From assembly GCA_038852285.1 (NCBI GenBank), contig JAWCKG010000008.1:1-61601 (forward strand): 61,601 nt of DNA, read 5' to 3'. Each line of letters opens with the position of its first letter. Within the stretch, counting starts at the first letter, position 1. The translations under genes and the position numbers were made by a program. The notes beneath the pieces are model-generated. The model did no database searches and was not told the origin of the DNA. It saw nothing but the letters and a program-made list of their open reading frames with translations. This document shows, piece after piece, positions 18,723 to 27,898 of this stretch. The stretch comes from Candidatus Bathyarchaeia archaeon (GTDB lineage: Archaea > Thermoproteota > Bathyarchaeia > 40CM-2-53-6 > DTGE01).

Positions 18723-19832
18723 TCAAGGTGATTGAGGTGGGTAGCAGCATACCACGTCTAGGGGTTCATGGCCATCGTTGATTACGTCGAAAGGTGGAAC
18801 AGATGCGTGTATGAACAGGGATTTCCCCCTCTTGATGGTCAGGTCGCCGAATGGGCCTGAAAGCCTTCCAGCGCCCTTTAACGTAACCGCGCAGAAGAAT
18901 CCTCGGTCACGGGATAATCGCATTCGATCAGTGATGTTCAACCTTGTTACCCAGAAAAATTTTTTCGCCTCATCTGGCAATAGCTTGAACTCCACGTTTT
19001 CACCCTCCTTCCTCACGGGGAACGGCTTCCTCATCACATAGTTGTGCAAGTAGTCTAGATCCATCTCGGAGAAGTTGGCTGACTCTAGGGCCAGGTCCCA
19101 TCCGAGGCCGAGGTTTCCCTCCTCCCTTCCGTAAGGGAATCCTTTCCATTCCGCTAGAATATTCCAGTCCGTGGGCTCCTGCGGCTCGAGGATGCATAGG
19201 CCGCTGCCAATGGAGTGCACTATTCCAGCCCTCAAGTAGAACACATCGTCAACCTTTGGATTAACTTCGTGGAGGTGTCTCCTCATCTCCTGAGCATCCT
19301 GGGCCTCCATCCACTTCCTGAAGGCCTCTTTCTCAACCGGCTTCTTCCACCCTATCCAAGCCTTAGCCCCCGGCCTAGTTCCAATGATGATCCATGACTC
19401 GTTTTTCCCGTAAGGAGAGTTCAAGTGTTCCTTTGAAAACTCCGGGGTGGGATGCCAGTGCACTGGGATATGGGAGCCTTCGCCAACATCGAAAATCTTG
19501 ACCAAAATCCCAAGGTTGGCTCCGAAGCGTTCATAATGCTTTTTACCCAGAGTTTCCTCCGGAAACTCCTCTAAAAGCCTTTTCAGCAAAATGACTTCTC
19601 CACTGGGAAGCTTTATCCTGCTGAAGCCTTTATCCGGTGGATTATCCCTTCCAGGGGTGACGGCCCTGTTCGTGGAGAATATCCACTCCTCCGACCTATA
19701 GTCGTCTCTCGGGTTTTCCTCCCCCATGAACTCGGCCCTTAGCTTCCCTCCATTATAGAAGTGTAGGAAGGTGTTCGGCTCGAGGTAGATGGGCTTTTCC
19801 AACAGCTTCTCCATTTCCCTCCTCAAAGCCAT
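18723..19832 (-). CDS. class I mannose-6-phosphate isomerase-like cupin
   Basis: 369 residues. The metal site is suggested by HIPVHWHPT and the downstream NESWIII, plus GIVHSIG in the second half, as in type I phosphomannose isomerases. A C-terminal jelly-roll domain ends in a stretch rich in Cys and Pro. These enzymes interconvert aldose and ketose phosphates; plant-type sugar specificity is broad. It lies directly upstream of the FGGY kinase in the same orientation, so both may act on one sugar. Confidence 0.8.
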   Translation of the reverse strand: MALRREMEKLLEKPIYLEPNTFLHFYNGGKLRAEFMGEENPRDDYRSEEWIFSTNRAVTPGRDNPPDKGFSRIKLPSGEVILLKRLLEEFPEETLGKKHYERFGANLGILVKIFDVGEGSHIPVHWHPTPEFSKEHLNSPYGKNESWIIIGTRPGAKAWIGWKKPVEKEAFRKWMEAQDAQEMRRHLHEVNPKVDDVFYLRAGIVHSIGSGLCILEPQEPTDWNILAEWKGFPYGREEGNLGLGWDLALESANFSEMDLDYLHNYVMRKPFPVRKEGENVEFKLLPDEAKKFFWVTRLNITDRMRLSRDRGFFCAVTLKGAGRLSGPFGDLTIKRGKSLFIHASVPPFDVINDGHEPLDVVCCYPPQSP

Positions 19833-19867
19833 TTATCCTCCAACGAATCCCTCTCTAAGCCGGGTTT

Positions 19868-21706
19868 TTAAACTATCTCCTCCAGCCCGATCTGAGAGAT
19901 CGTTTCTTTTTTAGGTATTCCCTCATGATCCCAGCCTCTAAGCTCATAATACTCGTCAAGCATCTCGTTTAAGTGGACAACTTGGCCTCTCGCTGGGCCC
20001 TCAGGCAAAGGCTCCTCCAAACACCTATAGGGCAACGTATCGTCCTTTCTGCTGAATCCCTCCCTTACGTTGAAAAGCCTTGAGAGGGTGATAACGCGAG
20101 CTCCTAACTTCTTCAACTCATCAGGATCCTTATACTCAAAGCCTGTGGCTGAGACGACCATCTGGTATACCTCCTTTAACTTCATCCCATGCAAGGTGAA
20201 GAAGCATAGAACACTTGAGTCCACCACGGCCTTCTCGTCCTGTCTGTCGATGGCCAGTTGAACCTTCGCCCTATCGTAGGACAGGGGGTCCGCGCCACCT
20301 CCGTATCCGCATAGCTCAACGCCCGCTGTGTACGCTCTCAAGTGACAGGCGCCTCTCTCCGATACGGCGTAGCATAACCCCATCCCCTGGGCAGCCCTCG
20401 GCTCATAGCCGGGCATTTCAAGACCCTTCACATGCATGGCGAATTTTTCGCTTCCCGGATACTTCTCCGCCAAACTTTTCACACCCATCTGGAGGGTTTT
20501 TCCCACCCCCTCACCTTTTCCGATGAGCTCCGTCAACATCACCACGGCCTCACCGTCGCCGAAGATGGGCTTAATGGTTAGATCCTCATTTTTCAAATAT
20601 CCCTTTTCGTACAGCTCCATGTAGAAGCCTATGATGTTTCCAACACTGATCGTATCTATCCCGTAATAGTCGCATAGATAATTGGCGTACGCGATGGCTT
20701 CCTTATCGGACACACCGCAGTTGCTGCCTAGGCTGAATATTGTCTCGTAATCTGGGCCGTCCACGTAAACCTCCTCGCCGCCCCGCTTCACCTTCATGAT
20801 TTTACTACACCTGATGTTGCAGCCTAGGCAGCAGGAGAAGTCCCTTAACCAAAGCTCGCTTCTATAAGATTCACCGGAGATCGTTTCGGCTCCCTCAAAC
20901 CTGCCCGTCTGAAAGTTCCTGGTTGGGAGGGCGCCTGTTTCATTTATGGTGAGGAGAATGTTGTCCGTTCCGTACATGGGCAGGCTTCGAACAGTGACCT
21001 CGTTCATTCTAAGCGTTCTGAGGGCGATCCACACCATCCGCTCGAACATGGATTCATCATGTACCTTAACGCCCTTGGAGCCTCTCATGGCTATGGCCTT
21101 CAGGTTTTTCGATCCCATGACGGCGCCTAGGCCCCCCCTCCCCGCTGATCGAAGGTTGCTGAATACAGGCGCTATTGGAGACATTCGCTCACCCGCGGGG
21201 CCTATTACGGCGACCTTAAAGTCTCCACCTAGCTCCTCTAACACCTTTCTCTCCGCGGCCGAGGTGCTCATACCCCACAGACTTTCACACCTTTTAACCG
21301 AAACATCCCCGTTGTCCACGATCAGCATTGAAGGATGCTCCGCCCTTCCCGTTATCACCATCGCGTCGTATCCTGAGAACTTTAACTCTGCCCCCAGCCC
21401 ACCTCCCATGTAAGAGTCGTTTATGGTTCCGGTTGCCGGGCTCTTAGACGCGACGCATAGCTTTTGGCAGGGCGCTATAGTTCCGTTTAAGGGTCCTGTG
21501 GCCAGCGCTAATATGTTCTCAGGGTCCAAGGGGTTTACACCAGGCTTCAACATCCTGTAGAGAAGCCATATAGCCAAGCCTTTCCCGCCTAAAAGTCTGT
21601 AAACGACACGTTCATCTAAGCGTTGTTCAACGAACTTTTCTTGGGTGAGGTTTACGGTTAAAATCCTATTCATGTATCCTCTTTTTTCCAGATTCATTTT
21701 AAACAC
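19868..21706 (-). CDS. aldehyde:ferredoxin oxidoreductase (tungsten-pterin AOR family)
   Basis: 612 residues, the normal length. Recognisable are the N-terminal LLGGKGLA region, the pterin-binding GRGGLGAVMGSKNLKA motif, and the first Cys group of the [4Fe-4S] site, CLGCNIRC. AORs oxidise aldehydes to acids and pass electrons to ferredoxin, and are oxygen-sensitive tungsten enzymes. The start overlaps by eight bases the end of the aldolase-ferredoxin gene, so the two are translationally coupled. The aldehyde is probably the product of that aldolase. Confidence 0.92.
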   Translation of the reverse strand: MFKMNLEKRGYMNRILTVNLTQEKFVEQRLDERVVYRLLGGKGLAIWLLYRMLKPGVNPLDPENILALATGPLNGTIAPCQKLCVASKSPATGTINDSYMGGGLGAELKFSGYDAMVITGRAEHPSMLIVDNGDVSVKRCESLWGMSTSAAERKVLEELGGDFKVAVIGPAGERMSPIAPVFSNLRSAGRGGLGAVMGSKNLKAIAMRGSKGVKVHDESMFERMVWIALRTLRMNEVTVRSLPMYGTDNILLTINETGALPTRNFQTGRFEGAETISGESYRSELWLRDFSCCLGCNIRCSKIMKVKRGGEEVYVDGPDYETIFSLGSNCGVSDKEAIAYANYLCDYYGIDTISVGNIIGFYMELYEKGYLKNEDLTIKPIFGDGEAVVMLTELIGKGEGVGKTLQMGVKSLAEKYPGSEKFAMHVKGLEMPGYEPRAAQGMGLCYAVSERGACHLRAYTAGVELCGYGGGADPLSYDRAKVQLAIDRQDEKAVVDSSVLCFFTLHGMKLKEVYQMVVSATGFEYKDPDELKKLGARVITLSRLFNVREGFSRKDDTLPYRCLEEPLPEGPARGQVVHLNEMLDEYYELRGWDHEGIPKKETISQIGLEEIV

Positions 21707-22964
21707 CTTTTATGGGCGCTGTCAGCAACGCGTCTGTGGGGCAGTATTCCACGCATCTCGGATTTCCTTTACACATGTCGCATATGAACGGGTTCTTGGC
21801 GTCGTCGTTCCAGCCCACCACTTTGAAGGGGCAGGATGCGACGCATTTCCTGCATCCCTTAGGCCCGATGCATCGCTCTACGATAAGCTCAACGTAGTTG
21901 AGCTCAGGATTAAAGGTCAACGCTTGGGTTGGACATGCATCCACACATTTCCCACACAGGGTGCATGGGAACGGCATAAACTTATCAGGCAGCTCAACGT
22001 CAACCCTGATCCTGCTCTTCTTTAAAGAAATTTCGCCTTCATGGGAAAAACTGCAGACTGCTTGACATTCCCTACACCCCACACAGTTCTTAGCCCTCAC
22101 AAGGAGGCGTACAGGCCCACGGTAAGGTGAGACGATATCCCTGACGCTTTTCCCTTCATGAACCACCATTCTCACGGATGAGACGAATGTCTTAGGGTCC
22201 TCAGCTTGAACAACTTGTCTACCGAACACCACGCCTGATCCCCCAGCCATTAAGGCTTCCTCAACGACCTCTAAAGCGTCCCTGAGGGTCCTGGCCTTCG
22301 CCCCCCCGAGGACGAGGACCGGGACACCCGCGGAGCTCACAGCCTTTCTAAAACTATCCACATCTCCTGTGTAAGCGGTTTTGATGGCGTCAGCCCCCGC
22401 TTCAACCGCTATTCTCATACCCACAGAGATGAGCTGAGCGTAGTTAGCCCCAGTAACCCTCTCCCCGAAAGGCAACGACTCCACGATGAAGGGGAGACCT
22501 AGCTTTTCGCACTCCCTGGCGAAAATGGATGTGAGCTGAAAGTTATAAGCCTCGGTTTCATCTTCTGAATGCCCGATAAAATAGTAGGTAACTATCCCCG
22601 AGGCTCCTAGGGACAGCGCTCCCTTAGCGTTAGCCACGGCTACCCTTTTTATGCTTCTAGCCGGTAGCGTGTAGGTTTTATCCCTGAACGCGTTAGTCCA
22701 GTCAGCCCTAACAAGGAGCGCTGGCGCTTTCCTCCCTTTGAACAGGTGGTTAAGCCTTCTAGCCTGGCCTGGGCTGAGCAGAACGGCGTCGGGCCTACCC
22801 TCTACCACTTTAATCAACGTTTCCTCCAAGTTTACAACTCCCTTTATGGGCCCGAGCATGAAACCGTGGTCAGCGGCAACTACAACGGCTTTACCATCTT
22901 CAGGATCGATGATTCGGCTTAACCTAATCTCTTTCCCGGCGTTCCTCAACGAGTTAGCCTCCAT
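21699..22964 (-). CDS. DhnA-type class I aldolase fused to a four-cluster ferredoxin
   Basis: 421 residues in two parts. Residues 1 to about 275 are a DhnA/archaeal FBP-aldolase TIM barrel with AADHG and the Schiff-base Lys in DAIKTAY. Residues about 292-421 carry four Cys groups (CVGCRECQAVC, CTLCGKCVDAC, CIGPKGCRKCVASC, CDMCKGNPRCVEYC) typical of [4Fe-4S] polyferredoxins such as AOR electron-transfer subunits. The gene overlaps the AOR gene by eight bases and the second aldolase by 11. I infer an aldolase that holds the electron acceptor of the AOR which oxidises its aldehyde product. Confidence 0.88.
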   Translation of the reverse strand: MEANSLRNAGKEIRLSRIIDPEDGKAVVVAADHGFMLGPIKGVVNLEETLIKVVEGRPDAVLLSPGQARRLNHLFKGRKAPALLVRADWTNAFRDKTYTLPARSIKRVAVANAKGALSLGASGIVTYYFIGHSEDETEAYNFQLTSIFARECEKLGLPFIVESLPFGERVTGANYAQLISVGMRIAVEAGADAIKTAYTGDVDSFRKAVSSAGVPVLVLGGAKARTLRDALEVVEEALMAGGSGVVFGRQVVQAEDPKTFVSSVRMVVHEGKSVRDIVSPYRGPVRLLVRAKNCVGCRECQAVCSFSHEGEISLKKSRIRVDVELPDKFMPFPCTLCGKCVDACPTQALTFNPELNYVELIVERCIGPKGCRKCVASCPFKVVGWNDDAKNPFICDMCKGNPRCVEYCPTDALLTAPIKGV

Positions 22965-23742
22965 GTATGATGCTCCACACGCTTCTCACATTCTCAGCGA
23001 ACCCGGCCGCCTGCAAAGTTTTTCCGCCAAGGATTACTCCAGCCGCGTTTGATTCAATGGCGCTATGCGCCAACGCAGTGGAGTCCGATAGATCGGAGAA
23101 ATCTTCCAACACCATTAAGGGCGCTTTGGCCAGCTCAACCAGCTCCTTAAACAAGCTTTCTCCCCCTTTCTTCATGGGCGCGGCTATAAGGTCTCCGCCA
23201 ACCTCAACCGCCTGTCTTACCCCTAGCTTCACACAGTCAAAGTAGTTTTCTCCCGTCACCCTACCTCCAACCGGCAGGATCTGAACAAGAAGGGGTAACC
23301 CATATTCTTCGCACGCCCTAGCCGTTGAGGCAAGAGCCTCCATGTTGAAAGCCTCATCTTCATCTCGCTCATACCCCACTATGAGATAAGCGGCGACGGC
23401 GTCTGCTCCATGCCTCAAAGCGTCCTCCGGCGTGACTGTGCTGACGTACCTTAAGTCCACGGCGGGTAAAATGTAGTCGCCTCCTCGATAGGCGTTGGTC
23501 CAATCGGACCTTACAATTAAGCTAGCACCCTCCCTACCTTTAATGCATTCCAGCAACCTATCAACCTGTCCTAACGAGAGTATGAACGCATCCACCATCC
23601 TCGAGGCTTTCATAACCTTGTTCAAGTCTTCCAATCCTTGGACACCGCCGAGCATCGATCCTAAATCAGCCTCTAAGATAACCCCCTTTCCATCAACAGG
23701 GTTTAACACATGGCTTAGGCGCAGCTCTTTTCCACCGTTCAA
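22954..23742 (-). CDS. degenerate DhnA-family aldolase paralogue
   Basis: 262 residues, aligning along its length with the aldolase half of the next gene (shared VRSDWTNAYR, GGRVTGENY, LGGKTLQAA). The catalytic positions are changed: AADHG reads EADLG and the Schiff-base segment DAIKTAY reads DLIAAPM. It therefore probably lacks aldolase activity and may be a structural partner or regulator of the active paralogue. It is the first gene of the three-gene unit and ends with an 11-bp overlap. Its upstream region has a TATA-like TTTATAAATT on the minus strand near 23773. Confidence 0.75.
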   Translation of the reverse strand: MNGGKELRLSHVLNPVDGKGVILEADLGSMLGGVQGLEDLNKVMKASRMVDAFILSLGQVDRLLECIKGREGASLIVRSDWTNAYRGGDYILPAVDLRYVSTVTPEDALRHGADAVAAYLIVGYERDEDEAFNMEALASTARACEEYGLPLLVQILPVGGRVTGENYFDCVKLGVRQAVEVGGDLIAAPMKKGGESLFKELVELAKAPLMVLEDFSDLSDSTALAHSAIESNAAGVILGGKTLQAAGFAENVRSVWSIIHGG

Positions 23743-24092
23743 ACCTTAAACCTCCTTCACTTAACTGCCAAAGGAATTTATAAAATGCTTCGGTCCAGGC
23801 GAACGTCACTTAATTATGATCATATAACTTTTCTACACGTTTTACATTCAAAGAATTGCAATTGTAACCCCTCACCTCCCCTTTACTGGCGTCCAAGATA
23901 CGTTATGCTTCGAGTTATCAAACTCTAGTAGTTTAAATCAAAACCATGGAATTTAGTGGACCATGAATGCGGGTAATCTCCACGCGTTAACCTTATATAC
24001 TGGTTAAACGCGAGCAGACTAAGCAAAGATGGGCAGCATACGTTTATTGAGGCGAACTCGAGAAGACGACTTAAGGAAGGTAAACAACAGGA
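23743..24092. other. 350-bp divergent intergenic region with promoters
   Basis: No gene seen. On the minus strand a TATA-like ATTTTATAAA near 23775-23785 serves the aldolase unit. On the plus strand CCTTATATAC (23992-24001) is a good TATA box for the ATP-grasp operon, giving a leader of about 65-70 nt before ATG 24093. The leader is not obviously structured. Confidence 0.45.
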
Positions 24093-25223
24093 ATGCGTGT
24101 CGCGTTATGTTATAATAAAAAGCCAGAGTCAAGTTCTCAATCCCAGGATGAGTCAGAGGACGAATCGGATCCACCGCCCGGCAGAGTTTTCCCAGAAGCC
24201 TACGCTGAGCTGGACGACGAGCATACCGTTAAAGCGGTTGCAAAAGCGCTGAGCAGAGCCCACGAGGTGCAACTAGTTGAAGCGGATGAAAAGGCCTACT
24301 CAAAATTTCTTTATAACCGCCCGGATATAGTATTCAATATTGCGGAGGGCTTTAACGGGCCCCACCGGGAGGCGTTTATTCCATCGATCCTGGAGTTTCT
24401 TCAAATTCCCTACACGGGGTCGGATCCATTAACCCTCTCTATATGTTTAGATAAGGTATTAACGAAGCAGCTCCTCAACTACCATGGTATACCGACACCA
24501 GAGTTCACCTCAGCCACCTCAATTCAAGAGATTCAGGCCACTGTGAAAGCTTGGAGAAATTATCCATGCATCGTGAAACCTGTTCACGAAGGCTCCAGCA
24601 TAGGGGTGTGGAGCAGCTCAATAGCCGAAGACCCTGAGCAGCTTTCAGCTCAAATGAGAAAAAGCATCACCTTATACAAGCAGCCTGTCCTCGTGGAACG
24701 ACTCCTCCTTGGAAGGGAGTTCACGGTCGGCGTGCTGGGAAACGGAGACCAAGCGGAAATCCTCCCAGTAGTGGAGATTTGCTTCGACAACCTACCGAAG
24801 ACCTCGAGGCCCATATACTCCTACGAAGCCAAGTGGATTTGGGATACTCCGAAAAACCCGTTAAACATCTTCAAATGCCCCGCCCCAATCGATGAGGCCC
24901 TATACGAAAGCATCAGGGGCGTGGCGTTAAAGGCTTACAGGTCTTTAAGGTGCCGTGACTGGGCGAGGATCGATATCCGATTAGACAGGGAAGGACGGCC
25001 AAACATCCTTGAGGTGAACCCGCTTCCAGGCATCCTACCGGACCCAGAGGATAATTCATGCATGCCCAAGGCCGCTAGGGCGGCTGGCATAGAATACGAA
25101 GACCTCATCCTAACTGTTCTACGCATCGCCTGCGAAAGATACGGAATAAAAACGGAAACCCCGAAGGATGGAAAAGTCAGTTCTCAAAATGGCTTAAATG
25201 AATTAAGTCGTCGAGGCGTATGA
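24093..25223 (+). CDS. ATP-grasp ligase, D-Ala-D-Ala ligase-like
   Basis: 376 residues. ATP-grasp signatures include IVKPVHEGSSIGV, VERLLLGREFTVGV and the metal-binding ILEVNPLPG. A Ser/Glu/Asp-rich insertion sits near residues 11-30. The family joins a carboxylate to an amine with ATP. Archaea lack peptidoglycan, so D-Ala-D-Ala ligase is an unlikely true function. Its ATGA overlap with the aminomutase gene indicates tight coupling, so beta-lysine or a similar beta-amino acid is a plausible substrate. Confidence 0.83.
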   Translation: MRVALCYNKKPESSSQSQDESEDESDPPPGRVFPEAYAELDDEHTVKAVAKALSRAHEVQLVEADEKAYSKFLYNRPDIVFNIAEGFNGPHREAFIPSILEFLQIPYTGSDPLTLSICLDKVLTKQLLNYHGIPTPEFTSATSIQEIQATVKAWRNYPCIVKPVHEGSSIGVWSSSIAEDPEQLSAQMRKSITLYKQPVLVERLLLGREFTVGVLGNGDQAEILPVVEICFDNLPKTSRPIYSYEAKWIWDTPKNPLNIFKCPAPIDEALYESIRGVALKAYRSLRCRDWARIDIRLDREGRPNILEVNPLPGILPDPEDNSCMPKAARAAGIEYEDLILTVLRIACERYGIKTETPKDGKVSSQNGLNELSRRGV

Positions 25224-26356
25224 AATTAGTCGGACAAATGGAATTGAACGCCCAGGATAAAACAGCCCTATTCCAAAACGTTCCGGAAAGCGATTGGAAA
25301 GACTGGCGATGGCAGATGCGCCACAGGTTAAAAACCCTAGAAGAGCTTGAAAAATACTTCACCTTAACCGAAGAGGAGGTGAAAGGCGTAGAGTTAGCTA
25401 CAAGTAGAAAAACGCTGCCAATGGCTATCTCACCTTACTTCGCGTCACTAATGGACCCTGGAGACCCCCAGTGCCCCCTGAGGAAACAGGGGGTCCCGAC
25501 AGAGAAGGAAGGCATGTTCCAGCCCTCGGATATGAACGACCCCTTAGGCGAGGAAAGGGACTCCCCCGTCCCCCACCTTGTCCACCGCTATCCCGACAGG
25601 GTCCTCCTACTCGTAACAAACAACTGCGCCATGTTCTGCCGTTACTGCACTCGTCGACGAATCGTTGGGCGAATCGAAGAGGCGGGCATAGAGGAGCTGG
25701 AGCCCGCGTTCCAATACATTGAGGGGAAGAGGTCTGTTCGAGACGTGTTGATCTCAGGAGGTGACCCCCTCACGTTGTCCACTGAGAAACTGGAGCGAAT
25801 CATTCGGAGAATTCGGGAGATAAAACACGTGGAGATCATTAGAATAGGAACAAGGGTGCCCGTCACACTACCCATGAGAATTGACGAACAGTTAACATCC
25901 ATGCTTAAGAAATATCACCCCCTCTGGATGAGCCTCCACTTCACCCACCCCCGCGAGATCACCCCGCAGGTGGAGCAGGCATGCCGCAGACTCGCAGACG
26001 CCGGCGTACCCCTCGGAAGCCAAACCGTTCTCCTTAAGGGAATCAACGACTCTCCGCTCATCATCAGGAAGCTGATGCATAAACTGCTCACGCTCAGGGT
26101 GAGACCCTACTACCTCTATCAATGCGACCTCGCCCAAGGCATCTCCCACTTTCAAACCCCGGTGGAAACAGGTTTAAAGATAATGGAAAGCCTGAGGGGA
26201 CATACATCCGGCTACGCAGTCCCCACATACGTGATAGACGCCCCGGGGGGAGGGGGAAAAATACCAATAGCACCAAACTACTTAATCTCGTACGGAAACG
26301 GAAGGGCTGTGATGAGAAACTACCGGGGCGAAGTATACGAGTATAAAGAGGCTTAA
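25220..26356 (+). CDS. lysine 2,3-aminomutase-family radical SAM enzyme (KamA/AblA-like)
   Basis: 378 residues. Radical SAM CxxxCxxC is at Cys136, Cys140 and Cys143 (NNCAMFCRYCTRR). The PLP-binding Lys lies in APGGGGKIP, and Asp residues in QCDLAQG and VIDAPGG match those contacting the lysine amino groups. The family moves the alpha-amino group of lysine to the beta carbon, using [4Fe-4S], SAM and PLP. It overlaps the upstream ATP-grasp gene by four bases, and a second ATP-grasp gene follows 39 bp later. Confidence 0.9.
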   Translation: MKLVGQMELNAQDKTALFQNVPESDWKDWRWQMRHRLKTLEELEKYFTLTEEEVKGVELATSRKTLPMAISPYFASLMDPGDPQCPLRKQGVPTEKEGMFQPSDMNDPLGEERDSPVPHLVHRYPDRVLLLVTNNCAMFCRYCTRRRIVGRIEEAGIEELEPAFQYIEGKRSVRDVLISGGDPLTLSTEKLERIIRRIREIKHVEIIRIGTRVPVTLPMRIDEQLTSMLKKYHPLWMSLHFTHPREITPQVEQACRRLADAGVPLGSQTVLLKGINDSPLIIRKLMHKLLTLRVRPYYLYQCDLAQGISHFQTPVETGLKIMESLRGHTSGYAVPTYVIDAPGGGGKIPIAPNYLISYGNGRAVMRNYRGEVYEYKEA

Positions 26357-26395
26357 ATCGTGCTCATCTAAGGGTTATAAGACGGGCATTAAATA

Positions 26396-27898
26396 ATGTT
26401 TGTAGCCGTCTTATACAATCAGCCTCAACCCCTCCCATACGGCGAGGAAAAGGATAAGATATCCGAGGACGCGGTGTTAGAAGAGGTTTCCGACGTACAG
26501 CAAGCCCTCCAAAACCTAGGACACCAAGCCATCCTGATGCCTTTAACAAACGATGTGCCAAAGCTCGTTAAGGAGCTCTCCTCTACACCGCTGGACTGCG
26601 TCTTTAACCTATGCGAAGGCGCTTACGGGTGCAGCGTCCATGAAATGAACGTCCCATCTATCCTAGAGTTGCTGAGAATCCCTTACACAGGCTCCCCTTC
26701 AATGGCCTTAGGATGCTGCCTAGACAAGGCGACGGCAAAACGCATACTCATCGGCGCAGGTCTCCCCACTCCCAGCTTTACTGTTGCCCAGACATCTGTT
26801 ATGCCTGAGAAGATCCCCTCGTACCCTTTGATCGTCAAGCCAATCAGGGAAGATGGGGGTAGAGGCGTCTCTAGGGAAAGCGTCGTATACGATGAGGCGG
26901 CGCTCAAGGAGAGGATCCGATACGTGTGGGAGAAATACCGTCAACCCGCCTTGGTGGAAAGATTCATCGAGGGAAGAGAGCTGAACGTTTCCTTGATCGG
27001 CAACAGCTCTCCGGAAACGTTGGCCATATCCGAGGTGGAGTTCTCAGGGCTTCAAGACGGATCCCCGAGAATCCTCACCTACGATGGAAAGTGGCTTGAA
27101 GAAAGCCGCGAATACGCCTGGACGCCTGTTACCTGCCCAGCGAGCGTAGAAGATTCGTTAAGAGGAAGGCTTGAAGAAATCTCGAAAAAAGCCTTTCAAA
27201 TCCTCGGTTGCATGGGATACGCGAGGATAGATTTCAGAGTTGATCTTAAAGGGCGACCGTATCTCATAGACGTAAATCCTAACCCTGACATTTCAAGAAA
27301 GGCTGGGTTCGCCAACTCAGCTGAGAAAGCCGGCGTCCCCTACCCTCAGCTAATACAGAGGATAATGGACCTCGCCATCGAACGGCATTCAACCCTCAAA
27401 CCGATTCAGTTCGTTAAGATTCGAAAGATGGTGGAAACCGACGTTCCAATAGTGCTAAACCTTTTAGATATGATTCCGGCGTTCAAGAGGATGGAAGTCA
27501 CCGTTGCTAGGGAGGTCATCGAAGCGTACGTCAAAAAGCCTGAGGGCGGAGACTACTCCATCTACATCGCCGAGCACCCTGAGAGCCAAGTTGTCGGATA
27601 TGTTTGCTTCGGCCCGACCCCTCTAACAGAGGGAACCTACGACATCTACTGGGTCGCGGTAGAACCCAGACTCCATGGCCAAGGCGTCGGAGGAAAACTA
27701 TTAAGGTTCGCTGAACAGCTCATAAGGAGTCGGGGAGGAAGAAAAATCATCGTCGAAACCTCTTCGAAAGAAGAATATGAGGCGGCTCGAAACCTATACG
27801 AAGCGCACGGGTTTAAGGAGGTGGCTAAAATATCGAGCTTCTACGCTAAGGGAGACGACAAAATAATCTACGAAAAGAACCTATCAAACAATAATTAG
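26396..27898 (+). CDS. ATP-grasp ligase fused to GNAT acetyltransferase
   Basis: 500 residues. Residues 1 to about 335 form an ATP-grasp domain (IVKPIREDGGRGVS, VERFIEGRELNVS, LIDVNPNPD). Residues about 340-500 form a GNAT domain with the acetyl-CoA loop VEPRLHGQGVGGKLL. The fusion predicts ligation and N-acetylation of one molecule. In methanogens a GNAT (AblB) acetylates beta-lysine made by AblA to give an osmolyte; here two ligases are added. The product is unknown. Confidence 0.83.
   Translation: MFVAVLYNQPQPLPYGEEKDKISEDAVLEEVSDVQQALQNLGHQAILMPLTNDVPKLVKELSSTPLDCVFNLCEGAYGCSVHEMNVPSILELLRIPYTGSPSMALGCCLDKATAKRILIGAGLPTPSFTVAQTSVMPEKIPSYPLIVKPIREDGGRGVSRESVVYDEAALKERIRYVWEKYRQPALVERFIEGRELNVSLIGNSSPETLAISEVEFSGLQDGSPRILTYDGKWLEESREYAWTPVTCPASVEDSLRGRLEEISKKAFQILGCMGYARIDFRVDLKGRPYLIDVNPNPDISRKAGFANSAEKAGVPYPQLIQRIMDLAIERHSTLKPIQFVKIRKMVETDVPIVLNLLDMIPAFKRMEVTVAREVIEAYVKKPEGGDYSIYIAEHPESQVVGYVCFGPTPLTEGTYDIYWVAVEPRLHGQGVGGKLLRFAEQLIRSRGGRKIIVETSSKEEYEAARNLYEAHGFKEVAKISSFYAKGDDKIIYEKNLSNNN

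Noticed and set aside
24093-25223. Peptidoglycan D-Ala-D-Ala ligase
   Set aside because: The archaeal context and coupling to a lysine aminomutase make cell-wall dipeptide synthesis unlikely; only the ATP-grasp fold is supported.
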